Source of the DNA: an uncultured Allomuricauda sp.
GTDB taxonomy: Bacteria > Bacteroidota > Bacteroidia > Flavobacteriales > Flavobacteriaceae
Length of the DNA stretch: 36,996 nucleotides
Direction of reading: 5' to 3'
NCBI RefSeq assembly: GCF_937884665.1
Contig: NZ_CAKZYF010000116.1
Coordinates: forward strand, 1 to 36,996
Below, piece by piece: positions 15,880 through 23,996 of this stretch. The notes below the pieces were generated by a model. It saw only the letters and a program-made list of their open reading frames with translations. It was not told the DNA's origin and did not search any database. Position 1 is the first letter of the stretch; each line of letters starts with the position of its first letter. Both the position numbers and the translations under genes were made by a program.

Positions 15880-18114
15880 ATGAAAGCAAATAAAACAAGC
15901 CCGTTAACCCGTAGGGCCTTTATTAAAAACTCCTCATTGGCAGGAGGCGGTATGGTCATCGGCTTCCATCTGCTGAATTCCTGTAAGCCCAAAGTTATCG
16001 CTGAGCCTTCCGTAGACCTTTCTTCATTGGATTATAATAATTTCAATGCATTTATAAAAATAGCGGACAATGGCGCTGTTACCATATTTTCACCAAATCC
16101 GGAAATAGGGCAGGGGGTAAAAACCTCAATGCCCATGATCATTGCCGAAGAACTTGATGTAGCGTGGAAAGACGTCTATGTGGAACAAGGGATTTTGGAC
16201 ACAGAAAATTATACAAGACAAGTGGCGGGTGGTAGTCAGTCCATTCGACAAGGTTGGGATGCGTTGCGGCAAACCGGGGCAAAAGCCAGACACATGCTGG
16301 TGAGCGCAGCCGCAGCACGTTGGGGAGTAGCACCTTCTGAGTGCACGGTCAATGAAGGGGTTATTACAAATGCTGCAGGGGAAACCTTAGGTTATGGAGA
16401 GGTTGTGAAAGAGGCCGCTTTATTGGAAGTTCCTGAAGATGTGGAATTGAAAAAGCCGAAGGATTACAAAATCATGCGTAAAAATGCAGGGAATGTGGAT
16501 ATTGATAAAATCACCACTGGAAAACCACTTTTCGGACTGGATTATAAAACGGAAGGGATGGTATACGCTGCAGTGCTAAGACCGCCCAGTTTTGGACATA
16601 CACTGGTTTCCTTCGATGCTACAGAAGCAAAGCGCATGCCCGGTGTGATTGATGTGATTACCATAGGGGAACGAGTAAGGGACTTATTGGCCGACGACCC
16701 AAGTTTTTCAAGTAAGATTTCTTCCAGCGACAAAGTAGTGGTCATCGCTAAAACCACCTGGCAGGCTTTTAAGGCAAAAGAAGTTGTAAAAGCAATTTGG
16801 GAAGAAGAGACCCCTCTGGAAAGTACGGAAGAACACAATGAAATTCTTACCGGACTACTGGATGGAAATTCGTTCAAAACAATGCGTTCAGATGGTAATG
16901 TCAAAAAAGCTTTCGCCGAGGCAGATGACATACTGGAGCGAACTTACGAATCGCCATTTTTACCCCACAATTGCATGGAACCCATGAACTTCTTTGCCCA
17001 TGTTACCAACGAAAAAGTACATCTTGCTGGACCCATACAAACCCCAGCATGGAAAGCAGGGTTGGTCGCAAAAATGTTGGGTAGGGATGAAAAAGACATT
17101 CATTTGGAGATGACGCGAATGGGAGGAGGCTTCGGAAGAAGACTTTATGGAGATTTCGTAATTGAGGCAGCCGAAGTTTCTGATAAGATAAAAAGTCCTG
17201 TCAAAGTGGTATACACAAGAGAAGATGATATGGAAGATGGCATTTATCGAATGGCTATCAAATATAGGATCAAGGCAGGCATAAAAAATGGTCAAGTAAC
17301 CGCATATCACTTAAAGGAAGCTGCGGTCAACGACAATATGTACGGGCTCATTCCCAATTTCTTCCCTGCGGGTGCCATCGAGAATTATCAAGTGGATGTG
17401 GCCAACTACAAGAGCAATATCACAACGGGCGCATGGCGGGCGCCCTACACCAATTTTTTGGCCTTTGCAGAACAAAGTTTTTTTGATGAGCTGGCCGAAA
17501 TGATGGAGGTGGACAAGATTCAACTGCGACTGGATTTACTGGACAAGGTAAAACCTGAAGAAGACGAGCGCATTCAATATTCGCCGGAACGAATGAAAAA
17601 AGTGATCGCCAAGGCTGTTGAGAAGTCCGGTTGGGGCAATCAACCGGACCACATTTACCAAGGCTTCGTCAATTACTATTGCCACAATACCCACGTAGCA
17701 GAAGTTGCTGATGTTGAAATTGAAAATGGTGGGCCCGTGGTAAAAAAGATTACCTGTGTGGTGGACTGTGGTATTGTAGTGAATCCTTTGGGCGCTCTAA
17801 ATCAGATAGAAGGTGGTGTAATTGATGGTGTTGGACATTCGATGTACGGGGAATTGGACTTCGCCAATGGCAGACCCACTGCCAATAATTTTGACAAATA
17901 TCGATTGATACGGATGAAAGAAGCGCCAATTGTAGAAACTTACTTGATGGAAAATGATCACTCCCCAACCGGTTTGGGAGAACCTACTTTGCCACCTGCA
18001 GGAGGAGCTGTTGCCAACGCTTTTAAGGCGGCAACAGGTAACAGGCTTTACCAGCAACCCTTTGCAAAAAGACCAGAATTATTAAAAGTTTTAGAGAAAG
18101 AGATTATAGGCTGA
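15880..18114 (+). CDS. Molybdopterin-binding large subunit, Tat-exported (IorB-like)
   Basis: 744 residues. The twin-arginine signal 'TRRAFIK' (Arg11, Arg12) and hydrophobic stretch to about 35 send the folded enzyme to the periplasm; the 'LLNSC' end could also be a lipobox. The body is the single-chain aldehyde oxidase/xanthine dehydrogenase molybdopterin-binding region of the IorB type: 'MGGGFGRRLYGDF' is a cofactor-binding loop, and 'GLGEPTLPPAGGAVANAF' near the end holds the catalytic Glu701. Enzymes of this branch use the cytosine dinucleotide form of the cofactor and hydroxylate aldehydes or N-heterocycles. No FAD subunit or cytochrome c is encoded next to it. The gene ends 4 bases before moaD, linking enzyme and cofactor genes in one transcript. 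Confidence 0.95.
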   Translation: MKANKTSPLTRRAFIKNSSLAGGGMVIGFHLLNSCKPKVIAEPSVDLSSLDYNNFNAFIKIADNGAVTIFSPNPEIGQGVKTSMPMIIAEELDVAWKDVYVEQGILDTENYTRQVAGGSQSIRQGWDALRQTGAKARHMLVSAAAARWGVAPSECTVNEGVITNAAGETLGYGEVVKEAALLEVPEDVELKKPKDYKIMRKNAGNVDIDKITTGKPLFGLDYKTEGMVYAAVLRPPSFGHTLVSFDATEAKRMPGVIDVITIGERVRDLLADDPSFSSKISSSDKVVVIAKTTWQAFKAKEVVKAIWEEETPLESTEEHNEILTGLLDGNSFKTMRSDGNVKKAFAEADDILERTYESPFLPHNCMEPMNFFAHVTNEKVHLAGPIQTPAWKAGLVAKMLGRDEKDIHLEMTRMGGGFGRRLYGDFVIEAAEVSDKIKSPVKVVYTREDDMEDGIYRMAIKYRIKAGIKNGQVTAYHLKEAAVNDNMYGLIPNFFPAGAIENYQVDVANYKSNITTGAWRAPYTNFLAFAEQSFFDELAEMMEVDKIQLRLDLLDKVKPEEDERIQYSPERMKKVIAKAVEKSGWGNQPDHIYQGFVNYYCHNTHVAEVADVEIENGGPVVKKITCVVDCGIVVNPLGALNQIEGGVIDGVGHSMYGELDFANGRPTANNFDKYRLIRMKEAPIVETYLMENDHSPTGLGEPTLPPAGGAVANAFKAATGNRLYQQPFAKRPELLKVLEKEIIG

Positions 18115-18118
18115 TAGT

Positions 18119-18373
18119 ATGACCATACTTTTATTTGGAGTTACAAAGGACATCGTGGGGAGTTCCTCACTATCCGTTCCTACATCCTCGGTTACGGGGA
18201 AAAAAATACCTAGAACGGTAAGTGAACTAAAGCAATTTTTGGGAGATACCTATCCCGAATTGAATACGTTATCTTCCTTGGCCGTTGCGGTGAACAACGC
18301 CTATGCCCAAGATGACCAACCCATTAATTCGTATGACGAAATTGCTTTGATTCCACCGGTAAGTGGTGGTTAA
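18119..18373 (+). CDS. moaD: Molybdopterin synthase sulfur carrier subunit (MoaD)
   Basis: 84 residues, beta-grasp ubiquitin-like fold. It ends in 'PPVSGG'; the terminal Gly-Gly is adenylated and then thiocarboxylated to donate sulfur for molybdopterin. The N-terminal 'MTILLFGVTKDIVGSSSL' and 'IALIPPVSGG' are typical MoaD features, and the length is normal. It is followed 36 bases later by moaA, and its activating enzyme (MoeB) is three genes downstream. Its obligate partner MoaE is not in the window. ThiS is an alternative for such small proteins, but the neighbours decide for MoaD. Confidence 0.93.
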   Translation: MTILLFGVTKDIVGSSSLSVPTSSVTGKKIPRTVSELKQFLGDTYPELNTLSSLAVAVNNAYAQDDQPINSYDEIALIPPVSGG

Positions 18374-18409
18374 TAGTAGGATTTTATATCTTTCAACGGA
18401 TTTTGGACG

Positions 18410-19396
18410 ATGGCATTAATAGATAATCACGGAAGGAAAATCAATTACCTGCGTTTAGCGGTTACGGACCGATGTAATCTACGGTGCAACTATTGTATGC
18501 CTTCAGAGGGAATCAATTTCGTAAAAAACGATAGCTTGTTGACCATTTCAGAATTGGAAAAAGTAAGCAAGACCTTGGTCCAACTCGGTATTGACAAAAT
18601 ACGAATAACCGGAGGGGAGCCATTTGTGCGGAAGGATTTGATGGTGTTGCTTCGCAGCCTTTCGAAAATGGAAAAGCTCAACGACATATCGATAACCACC
18701 AATGCAACGGTAATTGGACCTTACATAGATGAGCTTCACCAGTTGGGCATCCGTAATATAAATGTGAGCCTCGATTCAATAAACCGGGAAACCTTTGAAC
18801 GGATCACCAGAAGGAAACAGTTTGATACCGTCCACAACAACCTGATCCGCTTGATAACCGAAGGATTCAATGTGCGAATCAACTTTATTGTTCTGGAAGG
18901 ACAGAACGAACAGGATATACTCCCTATTTTGGAAGTGATGAAGCACTATAAGGTTTCCGTACGTTTTTTGGAGGAAATGCCGTTTAATGGGGGTTCAAAG
19001 AGCTTCTCTACCATTAAATGGAATTACAAAGCCATTTTGGAACATATTGCGAGGCGCTACGATTTTGAAAAAATGGTCTCACCACCTACGTCCACTTCCA
19101 TTAACTACAAAATAAAAGGTCATAAAAGCACTTTTGGTATCATCCCTTCTTTCAGTAGAACTTTTTGCGGCACTTGCAATAGACTGCGTATTACGGCAAC
19201 GGGGGACGTAATTACTTGTCTCTACGGTAAGCCCAAGACCAATGTCAGGGATATGGTAAGAAGAACAGAGGATAATCAAGAAATGATATCTGAAATCCTA
19301 AACGCAATTGGGTCTCGGGCAAAAACGGGCTTTCAGGCGCAAAATGAACATACCAAGACGATTTTTGATAATTCCATGACCTCTATTGGAGGTTAG
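18410..19396 (+). CDS. moaA: GTP 3',8-cyclase (MoaA)
   Basis: 328 residues. It is the radical SAM enzyme that starts molybdenum cofactor synthesis by converting GTP to 3',8-cyclo-GTP. The SAM cluster motif is Cys22-x3-Cys26-x2-Cys29 ('CNLRCNYCMP'), 'ITGGEPFVRKDL' follows, and the second cluster is Cys253, Cys256 and Cys270 ('FCGTCNRLRITATG...TCLYG'). The C-terminus ends in Gly-Gly, the tail that reaches into the active site of MoaA proteins. The next enzyme, MoaC, is not encoded here. The end overlaps the longest possible mobA frame by 11 bases, though the better mobA start is 19 bases beyond it. Confidence 0.97.
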   Translation: MALIDNHGRKINYLRLAVTDRCNLRCNYCMPSEGINFVKNDSLLTISELEKVSKTLVQLGIDKIRITGGEPFVRKDLMVLLRSLSKMEKLNDISITTNATVIGPYIDELHQLGIRNINVSLDSINRETFERITRRKQFDTVHNNLIRLITEGFNVRINFIVLEGQNEQDILPILEVMKHYKVSVRFLEEMPFNGGSKSFSTIKWNYKAILEHIARRYDFEKMVSPPTSTSINYKIKGHKSTFGIIPSFSRTFCGTCNRLRITATGDVITCLYGKPKTNVRDMVRRTEDNQEMISEILNAIGSRAKTGFQAQNEHTKTIFDNSMTSIGG

Positions 19397-19415
19397 GAAG
19401 AATAGACTTCGACAA

Positions 19416-20024
19416 ATGAACGAGAAAGAACCCAAATTGTATGGCTTGGTCCTTGGCGGTGGCAAAAGTACCCGGATGGGCACCGATAAAAGATTACTTA
19501 AATATTATGGAGTTTCGCAACAGCAGCATGCCTACAATTTGCTATCAAAAGTTTGTGAAAATACTTTTTTGAGCGTTCGGGAGGAACAGATTTCTTCCAG
19601 TGAACGTGGGTTGAACGTTATTGTTGATGAAAACAAGTGTGGCGGACCTTTCAACGGAATTCTGAGCGCACATAATGCATATCCTGACGTAGCCTGGTTG
19701 GTCCTTGCTTGTGATTTACCCCTTTTGGACCGGGAAACACTGACTATTTTGGTCACGGCCAGAAATCCTGGAAAAGCTGCGACATCCATGGCTACCAGGA
19801 AGACCAATTTACCTGAACCCCTTATCACAATATGGGAACCCCAAGGTTTGAAGAAGGCCAAAAAAGATTTGGAATGTTCCAAAAATTCTTGCCCTAGAAA
19901 ATTCCTATTGAATTCACAGATTGATTTGGCGTATCCCAAAAACGATGAAGTGCTTTTCAACGCAAACTCCAAAACGGATTTTGAGTACATCCAGACAAAG
20001 TTAAATTCAGCAGTCCATGGATAG
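19416..20024 (+). CDS. mobA: Molybdenum cofactor guanylyltransferase (MobA)
   Basis: 202 residues from the ATG at 19416. The frame extends to an ATG at 19386, inside moaA, but the conserved part starts at once after 19416 and the longer form adds only a basic stretch. 'LVLGGGKSTRMGTDK' is the MobA nucleotide-binding signature and 'ACDLPLLD' the metal-binding stretch. MobA joins GMP to molybdopterin to give the guanine dinucleotide cofactor. The linked enzyme belongs to a family that uses the cytosine form, so MobA here either serves other enzymes in the cell or has altered choice of nucleotide. The 3' end overlaps the moeB gene by 8 bases. Confidence 0.88.
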   Translation: MNEKEPKLYGLVLGGGKSTRMGTDKRLLKYYGVSQQQHAYNLLSKVCENTFLSVREEQISSSERGLNVIVDENKCGGPFNGILSAHNAYPDVAWLVLACDLPLLDRETLTILVTARNPGKAATSMATRKTNLPEPLITIWEPQGLKKAKKDLECSKNSCPRKFLLNSQIDLAYPKNDEVLFNANSKTDFEYIQTKLNSAVHG

Positions 20025-21078
20025 ATACATTCGACAGACCGCACTCCCAGATTTTGGTACGGATGGACAAGATAGATTGACCGCCGCTAAAGTCTTGGTG
20101 GTCGGTCTGGGCGGACTTGGCCTTCCTGCCCTTCAATATCTGAATGCCATGGGGGTGGGTACGATAGGGATAATGGATATGGATACGGTGGAATATCACA
20201 ATTTACAACGTCAAATACTGTATGCTGAAGAAGATGTTGGCAAGTCTAAACTTGAAGTTGCCCTTAGGAAACTACAATCGCAGAATTCCGAAACGGAAGT
20301 AGTGCCGCACGCTACTTTTTTGTCCAAAGAAAATGCCTTGGATGTAATTCAAAATTATGATGTTGTTGTGGATGCTTCCGATAATTTTCCAACACGATAT
20401 CTAATTAATGATACCTGTGTTATTTTAAACAAACCCTTCGTCTACGGTGCACTCCACGGATTTGAAGGACATGTGAGCGTTTTTAACTATGGGGAAGGAC
20501 CCACTTATCGATGTCTGTATCCCAATGAACCTAAGGCTGACGAGGTTCCCGATTGCAATGAGAATGGGGTTTTGGGTGTAATTCCTGGCATCATTGGAAA
20601 TCTTCAGGCCCTGGAAACGATTAAGGTATTGACAGGAGTAGGGGAGGTTCTTGCAGGACGATTATTGGTTTTTGATGGGCTTCAACCGACGTTCCGTACC
20701 ATTAAGTTTCAGGCAAACCTTAAAAATAAGAGTCGGGACGCTTTGAAAGAACACTATGGAATTCTGCATTGCGCTGGTGTAGCTACACTATCGGTAGAAG
20801 TATTTTCCGAAAAACGTATGACCACAGACTATGCACTTTTGGATGTCAGGACCGCTGGAGAATTCAGCAAGCATAGATTAGCAGAAGCTATCCATGTTCC
20901 CATGGATAAATTGGATTTACCCGAACATTTGAAGAACACCTCAAAACCGATTTATGTGATATGTCAATCTGGAAGGCGGAGTGAACAAGCGATTGCCCGA
21001 CTTCAAGAGACGTATCCAGAGTTGAATTTTTACAACGTTTTAGGGGGCATGAACCAGTTATCGCTCCATACACATTAA
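20017..21078 (+). CDS. moeB: MoeB/ThiF adenylyltransferase with C-terminal rhodanese domain
   Basis: 353 residues. Residues 1-235 are an E1-like adenylyltransferase ('GLGGLG' 30-35, 'DMDTVEYHNLQRQ' 54-66, 'DNFPTRYLIND' 122-132). Residues 265-353 are a rhodanese domain with 'DVRTAGEFSKHRL' and catalytic Cys316 in 'ICQSGRRS'. It activates the MoaD C-terminus, and the rhodanese supplies sulfur. Such fusions are known from other bacteria and the eukaryotic MOCS3. The first zinc CxxC of E. coli MoeB reads T163-Y-R-C166 here and the second pair is reduced to a lone Cys252, so the zinc site looks lost. Cys180 in 'VPDCNENGVLG' is kept. It overlaps mobA by 8 bases. A ThiF role is possible, but the neighbours favour MoeB. 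Confidence 0.92.
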   Translation: MDRYIRQTALPDFGTDGQDRLTAAKVLVVGLGGLGLPALQYLNAMGVGTIGIMDMDTVEYHNLQRQILYAEEDVGKSKLEVALRKLQSQNSETEVVPHATFLSKENALDVIQNYDVVVDASDNFPTRYLINDTCVILNKPFVYGALHGFEGHVSVFNYGEGPTYRCLYPNEPKADEVPDCNENGVLGVIPGIIGNLQALETIKVLTGVGEVLAGRLLVFDGLQPTFRTIKFQANLKNKSRDALKEHYGILHCAGVATLSVEVFSEKRMTTDYALLDVRTAGEFSKHRLAEAIHVPMDKLDLPEHLKNTSKPIYVICQSGRRSEQAIARLQETYPELNFYNVLGGMNQLSLHTH

Positions 21079-21112
21079 AAGTCCTTCTAAAACAATAGTA
21101 CAAGGTAGCAGT

Positions 21113-22309
21113 ATGATTTCATTTGAGACCGCTTTACAAAAGGTTCTGGAACAGGTACAGAATTACGGGACTGAAAAGATACACCTTTCAAAATCCGAAA
21201 ATCGTGTTTTAGGAGAGTCTGTTTATGCAGATAGAGATTTCCCCCCTTTCGACCGCGCCACCAAGGATGGAATCGCCATTAACTCCAAAACCTTGGAGCG
21301 AGGTGAGCGCTTCTTCGAAACTGAGAATATCGCTCAGGCGGGTGCGCCACAATTGGAATTAAAAAATAGTTGGAAGTGCATTGAAATCATGACGGGTGCC
21401 CTGGTGCCCAAACAAACGGACACCGTCATTATGTATGAACACTTACATCGGAAGAACAACGGTTTTGAACTCGTACAAGAAGCAACGAAAGGTCAAAACA
21501 TACATTATCAAGGAAGCGATGTAACCGCAGGAACCGAATTGTTACGACCAAATTTGAGACAAACGGCAGCAGAAGTCGGAGCCATGGCTTCTGTTGGGAA
21601 AAAAGAGGTTATGGTAAAATCCGTACCAAGAATAGCCGTAATTGCAACGGGTGATGAATTGGTGGATGTGGACAAAAAACCGTTGCCTTTCCAAATACGA
21701 AAAACGAACAGTCACTCTTTGCAGAGCCTGCTCAAAAAGCAAGGAATCGCTTCAAACTGCTATCATCTAAAGGATGATAAAAAGGCCTTGGGGTCTTCGT
21801 TAAAGGAATACCTTCAAAAATACGATGTGCTGCTTTTAAGTGGGGGCGTATCCAAGGGCAAATATGATTTTCTGCCAGAAACTCTGACCGCTCTGGGTGT
21901 TGAACAATTATTCCATAAAGTTGCTCAACGTCCTGGAAAACCTTTCTGGTTCGGGATTCACAAAACGGAAAGAACCGTCGTTTTCGCTTTTCCCGGAAAC
22001 CCCGTTTCTACCTTTGTAAACTTCCATGTCTATTTTGAGCCCTGGCTTGACCAAACCTTGGGAGTAAATACCTCTAGGTTCAGCGTTATTCTGGAAGAAG
22101 CTATTCAGAATACAACACCCCTTACCCTTTTTAAGGGAGTAAAACTAAGTTTAAAAAGCGGTAGCCTGTATGCCCGACCGATAAGCACTACGGGTTCAGG
22201 AGATGTCATTGGACTTACCAAGATAGATGGATTTATTCAACTGGCTCCAAAAGCTACTTTTGAACAAGGACGGGAAATGCCGTTTATCCCAACACGAACA
22301 CTTTTATAG
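21113..22309 (+). CDS. moeA: Molybdopterin molybdenumtransferase (MoeA)
   Basis: 398 residues. It inserts molybdate into adenylylated molybdopterin. Typical stretches are 'DRDFPPFDRATKDGIAI' (40-56, where many members have D-G-Y-A), 'IATGDELV' (about 181-188), 'LSGGVSKGKYDFLPETL' (about 242-258) and 'FAFPGNPVSTFVNF' (about 291-304). The length is normal for single-domain MoeA, and no MogA domain is fused. No mog gene is in the window. The gene begins 34 bases after moeB and its stop is one base from the xdhC start, so the two are translationally close. It acts in the cytoplasm. Confidence 0.95.
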   Translation: MISFETALQKVLEQVQNYGTEKIHLSKSENRVLGESVYADRDFPPFDRATKDGIAINSKTLERGERFFETENIAQAGAPQLELKNSWKCIEIMTGALVPKQTDTVIMYEHLHRKNNGFELVQEATKGQNIHYQGSDVTAGTELLRPNLRQTAAEVGAMASVGKKEVMVKSVPRIAVIATGDELVDVDKKPLPFQIRKTNSHSLQSLLKKQGIASNCYHLKDDKKALGSSLKEYLQKYDVLLLSGGVSKGKYDFLPETLTALGVEQLFHKVAQRPGKPFWFGIHKTERTVVFAFPGNPVSTFVNFHVYFEPWLDQTLGVNTSRFSVILEEAIQNTTPLTLFKGVKLSLKSGSLYARPISTTGSGDVIGLTKIDGFIQLAPKATFEQGREMPFIPTRTLL

Positions 22310-22310
22310 G

Positions 22311-23318
22311 ATGATGACCCACGAACTAAAAGCTATTTTCACCAAATATCAAGAAGTGTCAGCAATAGGATTAAAGTCCGTTTTGGCGACTGTGGTAGCC
22401 TTGGAGGGTTCCTCATATCGCCGCCCCGGTGTCCGGATGTTGCTGATAGAAAACGGGGAGATGGTTGGTGCCGTAAGCGGAGGATGCGTAGAAAAAGAAA
22501 TAGCTAGACAAGCTGAATCGGTTTTTAAAACCGGCCTGGCCAAGGTCATGGAGTACGACGGACGTTATCGCTTGGGCTGTGAGGGTATTCTCCATATCCT
22601 GTTGGAATCCTTTTCCCCGGACAACCACTTTCTGGAAGTATTTTGGGATGTCATTACGAATCGTGAAACCTTTTCCATTCTATCCGTCTTTGATAAGACA
22701 AATTCCGAAAATAAGGGTTTTGGGTCTACTTTTCGTTTTGAAAAAAAAGAAATCCCCTTGAACACGGAACAAGAATATTGTGGCGGGCACTCTTTTGAAC
22801 AAACGCTTTTTCCTTGTTTCCGATTAATCATAATCGGTGCGGAGCACGATGCCGTTTTACTGTGCCAATATGCCAGTTTGATGGGCTGGGAGGTAACCGT
22901 GGTGGCCAATCCAAAGGAGGAAAAGACTTCAGAGGCATTCCCGGGGATACATGCTTGGCTGCCAAAAGAACCGGAAACCCTAACCTTCCCCATGGATAAG
23001 CAAACAGCAGTTATCGTAATGACGCACAGTTTCGCCAAAGACCTGGGTTATCTTCTCGCTTTAAAAGATTCAAATCCAGCCTATCTAGGTCTTTTGGGGC
23101 CGATGCAAAGAAGAGAAAAATTGTTTGATGCTCTTTTAGAACGATATCCCGAAATTTCAGAAGATTTTTTGGATTCTGTTCATGGACCGGCGGGGCTGGA
23201 TATTGGGGCCGAAACCCCCCAGGAAATATCAATTTCCATAGTATCCGAGATTTTGACCGTTATCCGACAAAAGAACCCCGTGTTGTTGAAGGAAAAATTA
23301 GGTAAAATTCATAACTAA
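22311..23318 (+). CDS. xdhC: XdhC/CoxI family molybdenum-enzyme maturation factor
   Basis: 335 residues from the ATG at 22311 (a second ATG follows directly). The frame is open to 22227 but that part lies inside moeA. XdhC proteins bind the molybdenum cofactor, oversee its sulfuration and hand it to xanthine-oxidase-family enzymes. Signatures are 'EGSSYRRPGVRML' (32-44), 'VSGGCVEKEI' (55-64), a Rossmann part beginning 'LIIIGAEHDAVLLCQYA', 'LGLLGPMQRREKL' and 'HGPAGLDIGAETPQEI'. The Rossmann loop reads G-A-E-H-D-A, so a dinucleotide site may be weak. Its presence fits the IorB-type enzyme at the head of the operon. It is followed 3 bases later by the mocA-like gene. Confidence 0.93.
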   Translation: MMTHELKAIFTKYQEVSAIGLKSVLATVVALEGSSYRRPGVRMLLIENGEMVGAVSGGCVEKEIARQAESVFKTGLAKVMEYDGRYRLGCEGILHILLESFSPDNHFLEVFWDVITNRETFSILSVFDKTNSENKGFGSTFRFEKKEIPLNTEQEYCGGHSFEQTLFPCFRLIIIGAEHDAVLLCQYASLMGWEVTVVANPKEEKTSEAFPGIHAWLPKEPETLTFPMDKQTAVIVMTHSFAKDLGYLLALKDSNPAYLGLLGPMQRREKLFDALLERYPEISEDFLDSVHGPAGLDIGAETPQEISISIVSEILTVIRQKNPVLLKEKLGKIHN

Positions 23319-23321
23319 CGG

Positions 23322-23924
23322 ATGTCGAGTTCCCTTTGTGCCCTGGTTCTCGCTGCAGGGGCTTCCAAAAGAATGCCCGGAAAAATCAAACAGCTGTTGC
23401 CATGGGGGCATACGACTCTCATGGGAAATGCCATAGAAGCGGTAGTATCTGTAGTGGATAGGGTACATGTTGTTTTAGGGGCCCATGCAGAAATCCTGGC
23501 GTCTCATTTACCGGGAAGTGTTCGTGCAAGTATCAATCCAAAATGGGAGGAAGGTATGGGAACTTCCTTAGCTTTTGGAATAAGTCAAATCCTGGAAACT
23601 GAGAAAAATCCGGATGGCCTCTTGATAGTACTTTCGGACCAACCCTTTATGGACACTTCTTATTTTAAATCGCTAAAAAAAATATACGATGAACGTAAAG
23701 CGATTAAAATCGTAGCGACCCAATACGATACTGGAAGATTTGGCGTGCCTGCCATTTTTGATGCTTCCTTTTTTCCAGAGCTAAAAAAGTTGAATAAGGA
23801 CTTTGGGGCAAAAAGAATCATTCGAAGCAACCTGAAAGCGACACATTTCCTGGAGCCTGGAGGAAAAGAAATAGATATTGATACCTTCGATATGTATCAA
23901 CAGCTATACAATAAAACGAAGTAA
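23322..23924 (+). CDS. mocA: MocA-like molybdenum cofactor cytidylyltransferase
   Basis: 200 residues, MobA-like NTP-transferase fold. 'LVLAAGASKRMPGKIKQLLP' (residues 8-27) is the nucleotide-binding loop, 'EEGMGTSLAFGI' and 'LSDQPFMD' are typical of the MocA branch, and 'GRFGVPAIFDASFFPEL' resembles its substrate-specificity region. MocA adds CMP to molybdopterin to form the cytosine dinucleotide cofactor used by xanthine-oxidase-family enzymes outside the eukaryotic type. This agrees with the IorB-like enzyme at the start of the operon. It is the last gene, followed by a terminator-like hairpin at 23964. A related purine-catabolism nucleotidyltransferase (PucB-like) cannot be wholly excluded. 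Confidence 0.88.
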   Translation: MSSSLCALVLAAGASKRMPGKIKQLLPWGHTTLMGNAIEAVVSVVDRVHVVLGAHAEILASHLPGSVRASINPKWEEGMGTSLAFGISQILETEKNPDGLLIVLSDQPFMDTSYFKSLKKIYDERKAIKIVATQYDTGRFGVPAIFDASFFPELKKLNKDFGAKRIIRSNLKATHFLEPGGKEIDIDTFDMYQQLYNKTK

Positions 23925-23963
23925 TCGTTAAACCTGATCTGTATTTAAAAATCGCATAAAAAG

Positions 23964-23992
23964 CGTTTTCTAAGCAAAAACGATTCTTTTTT
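23964..23992 (+). terminator. Probable terminator of the molybdenum operon
   Basis: CGTTTT (23964-23969) pairs with AAAACG (23977-23982) around a 7-base loop and is followed by a T-rich run to 23992. It lies 40 bases past the mocA stop and just before the end of the convergent gntR gene. The stem is short, so confidence is moderate. Confidence 0.5.
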
Positions 23993-23996
23993 AGAA

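Noticed and set aside
22227..22310. Longer start of xdhC inside moeA
   Set aside because: The extension is out-of-frame moeA sequence; XdhC similarity begins directly after the ATG at 22311, one base past the moeA stop.
22565..23038. 157-codon minus frame
   Set aside because: Antisense shadow of xdhC; no independent support.
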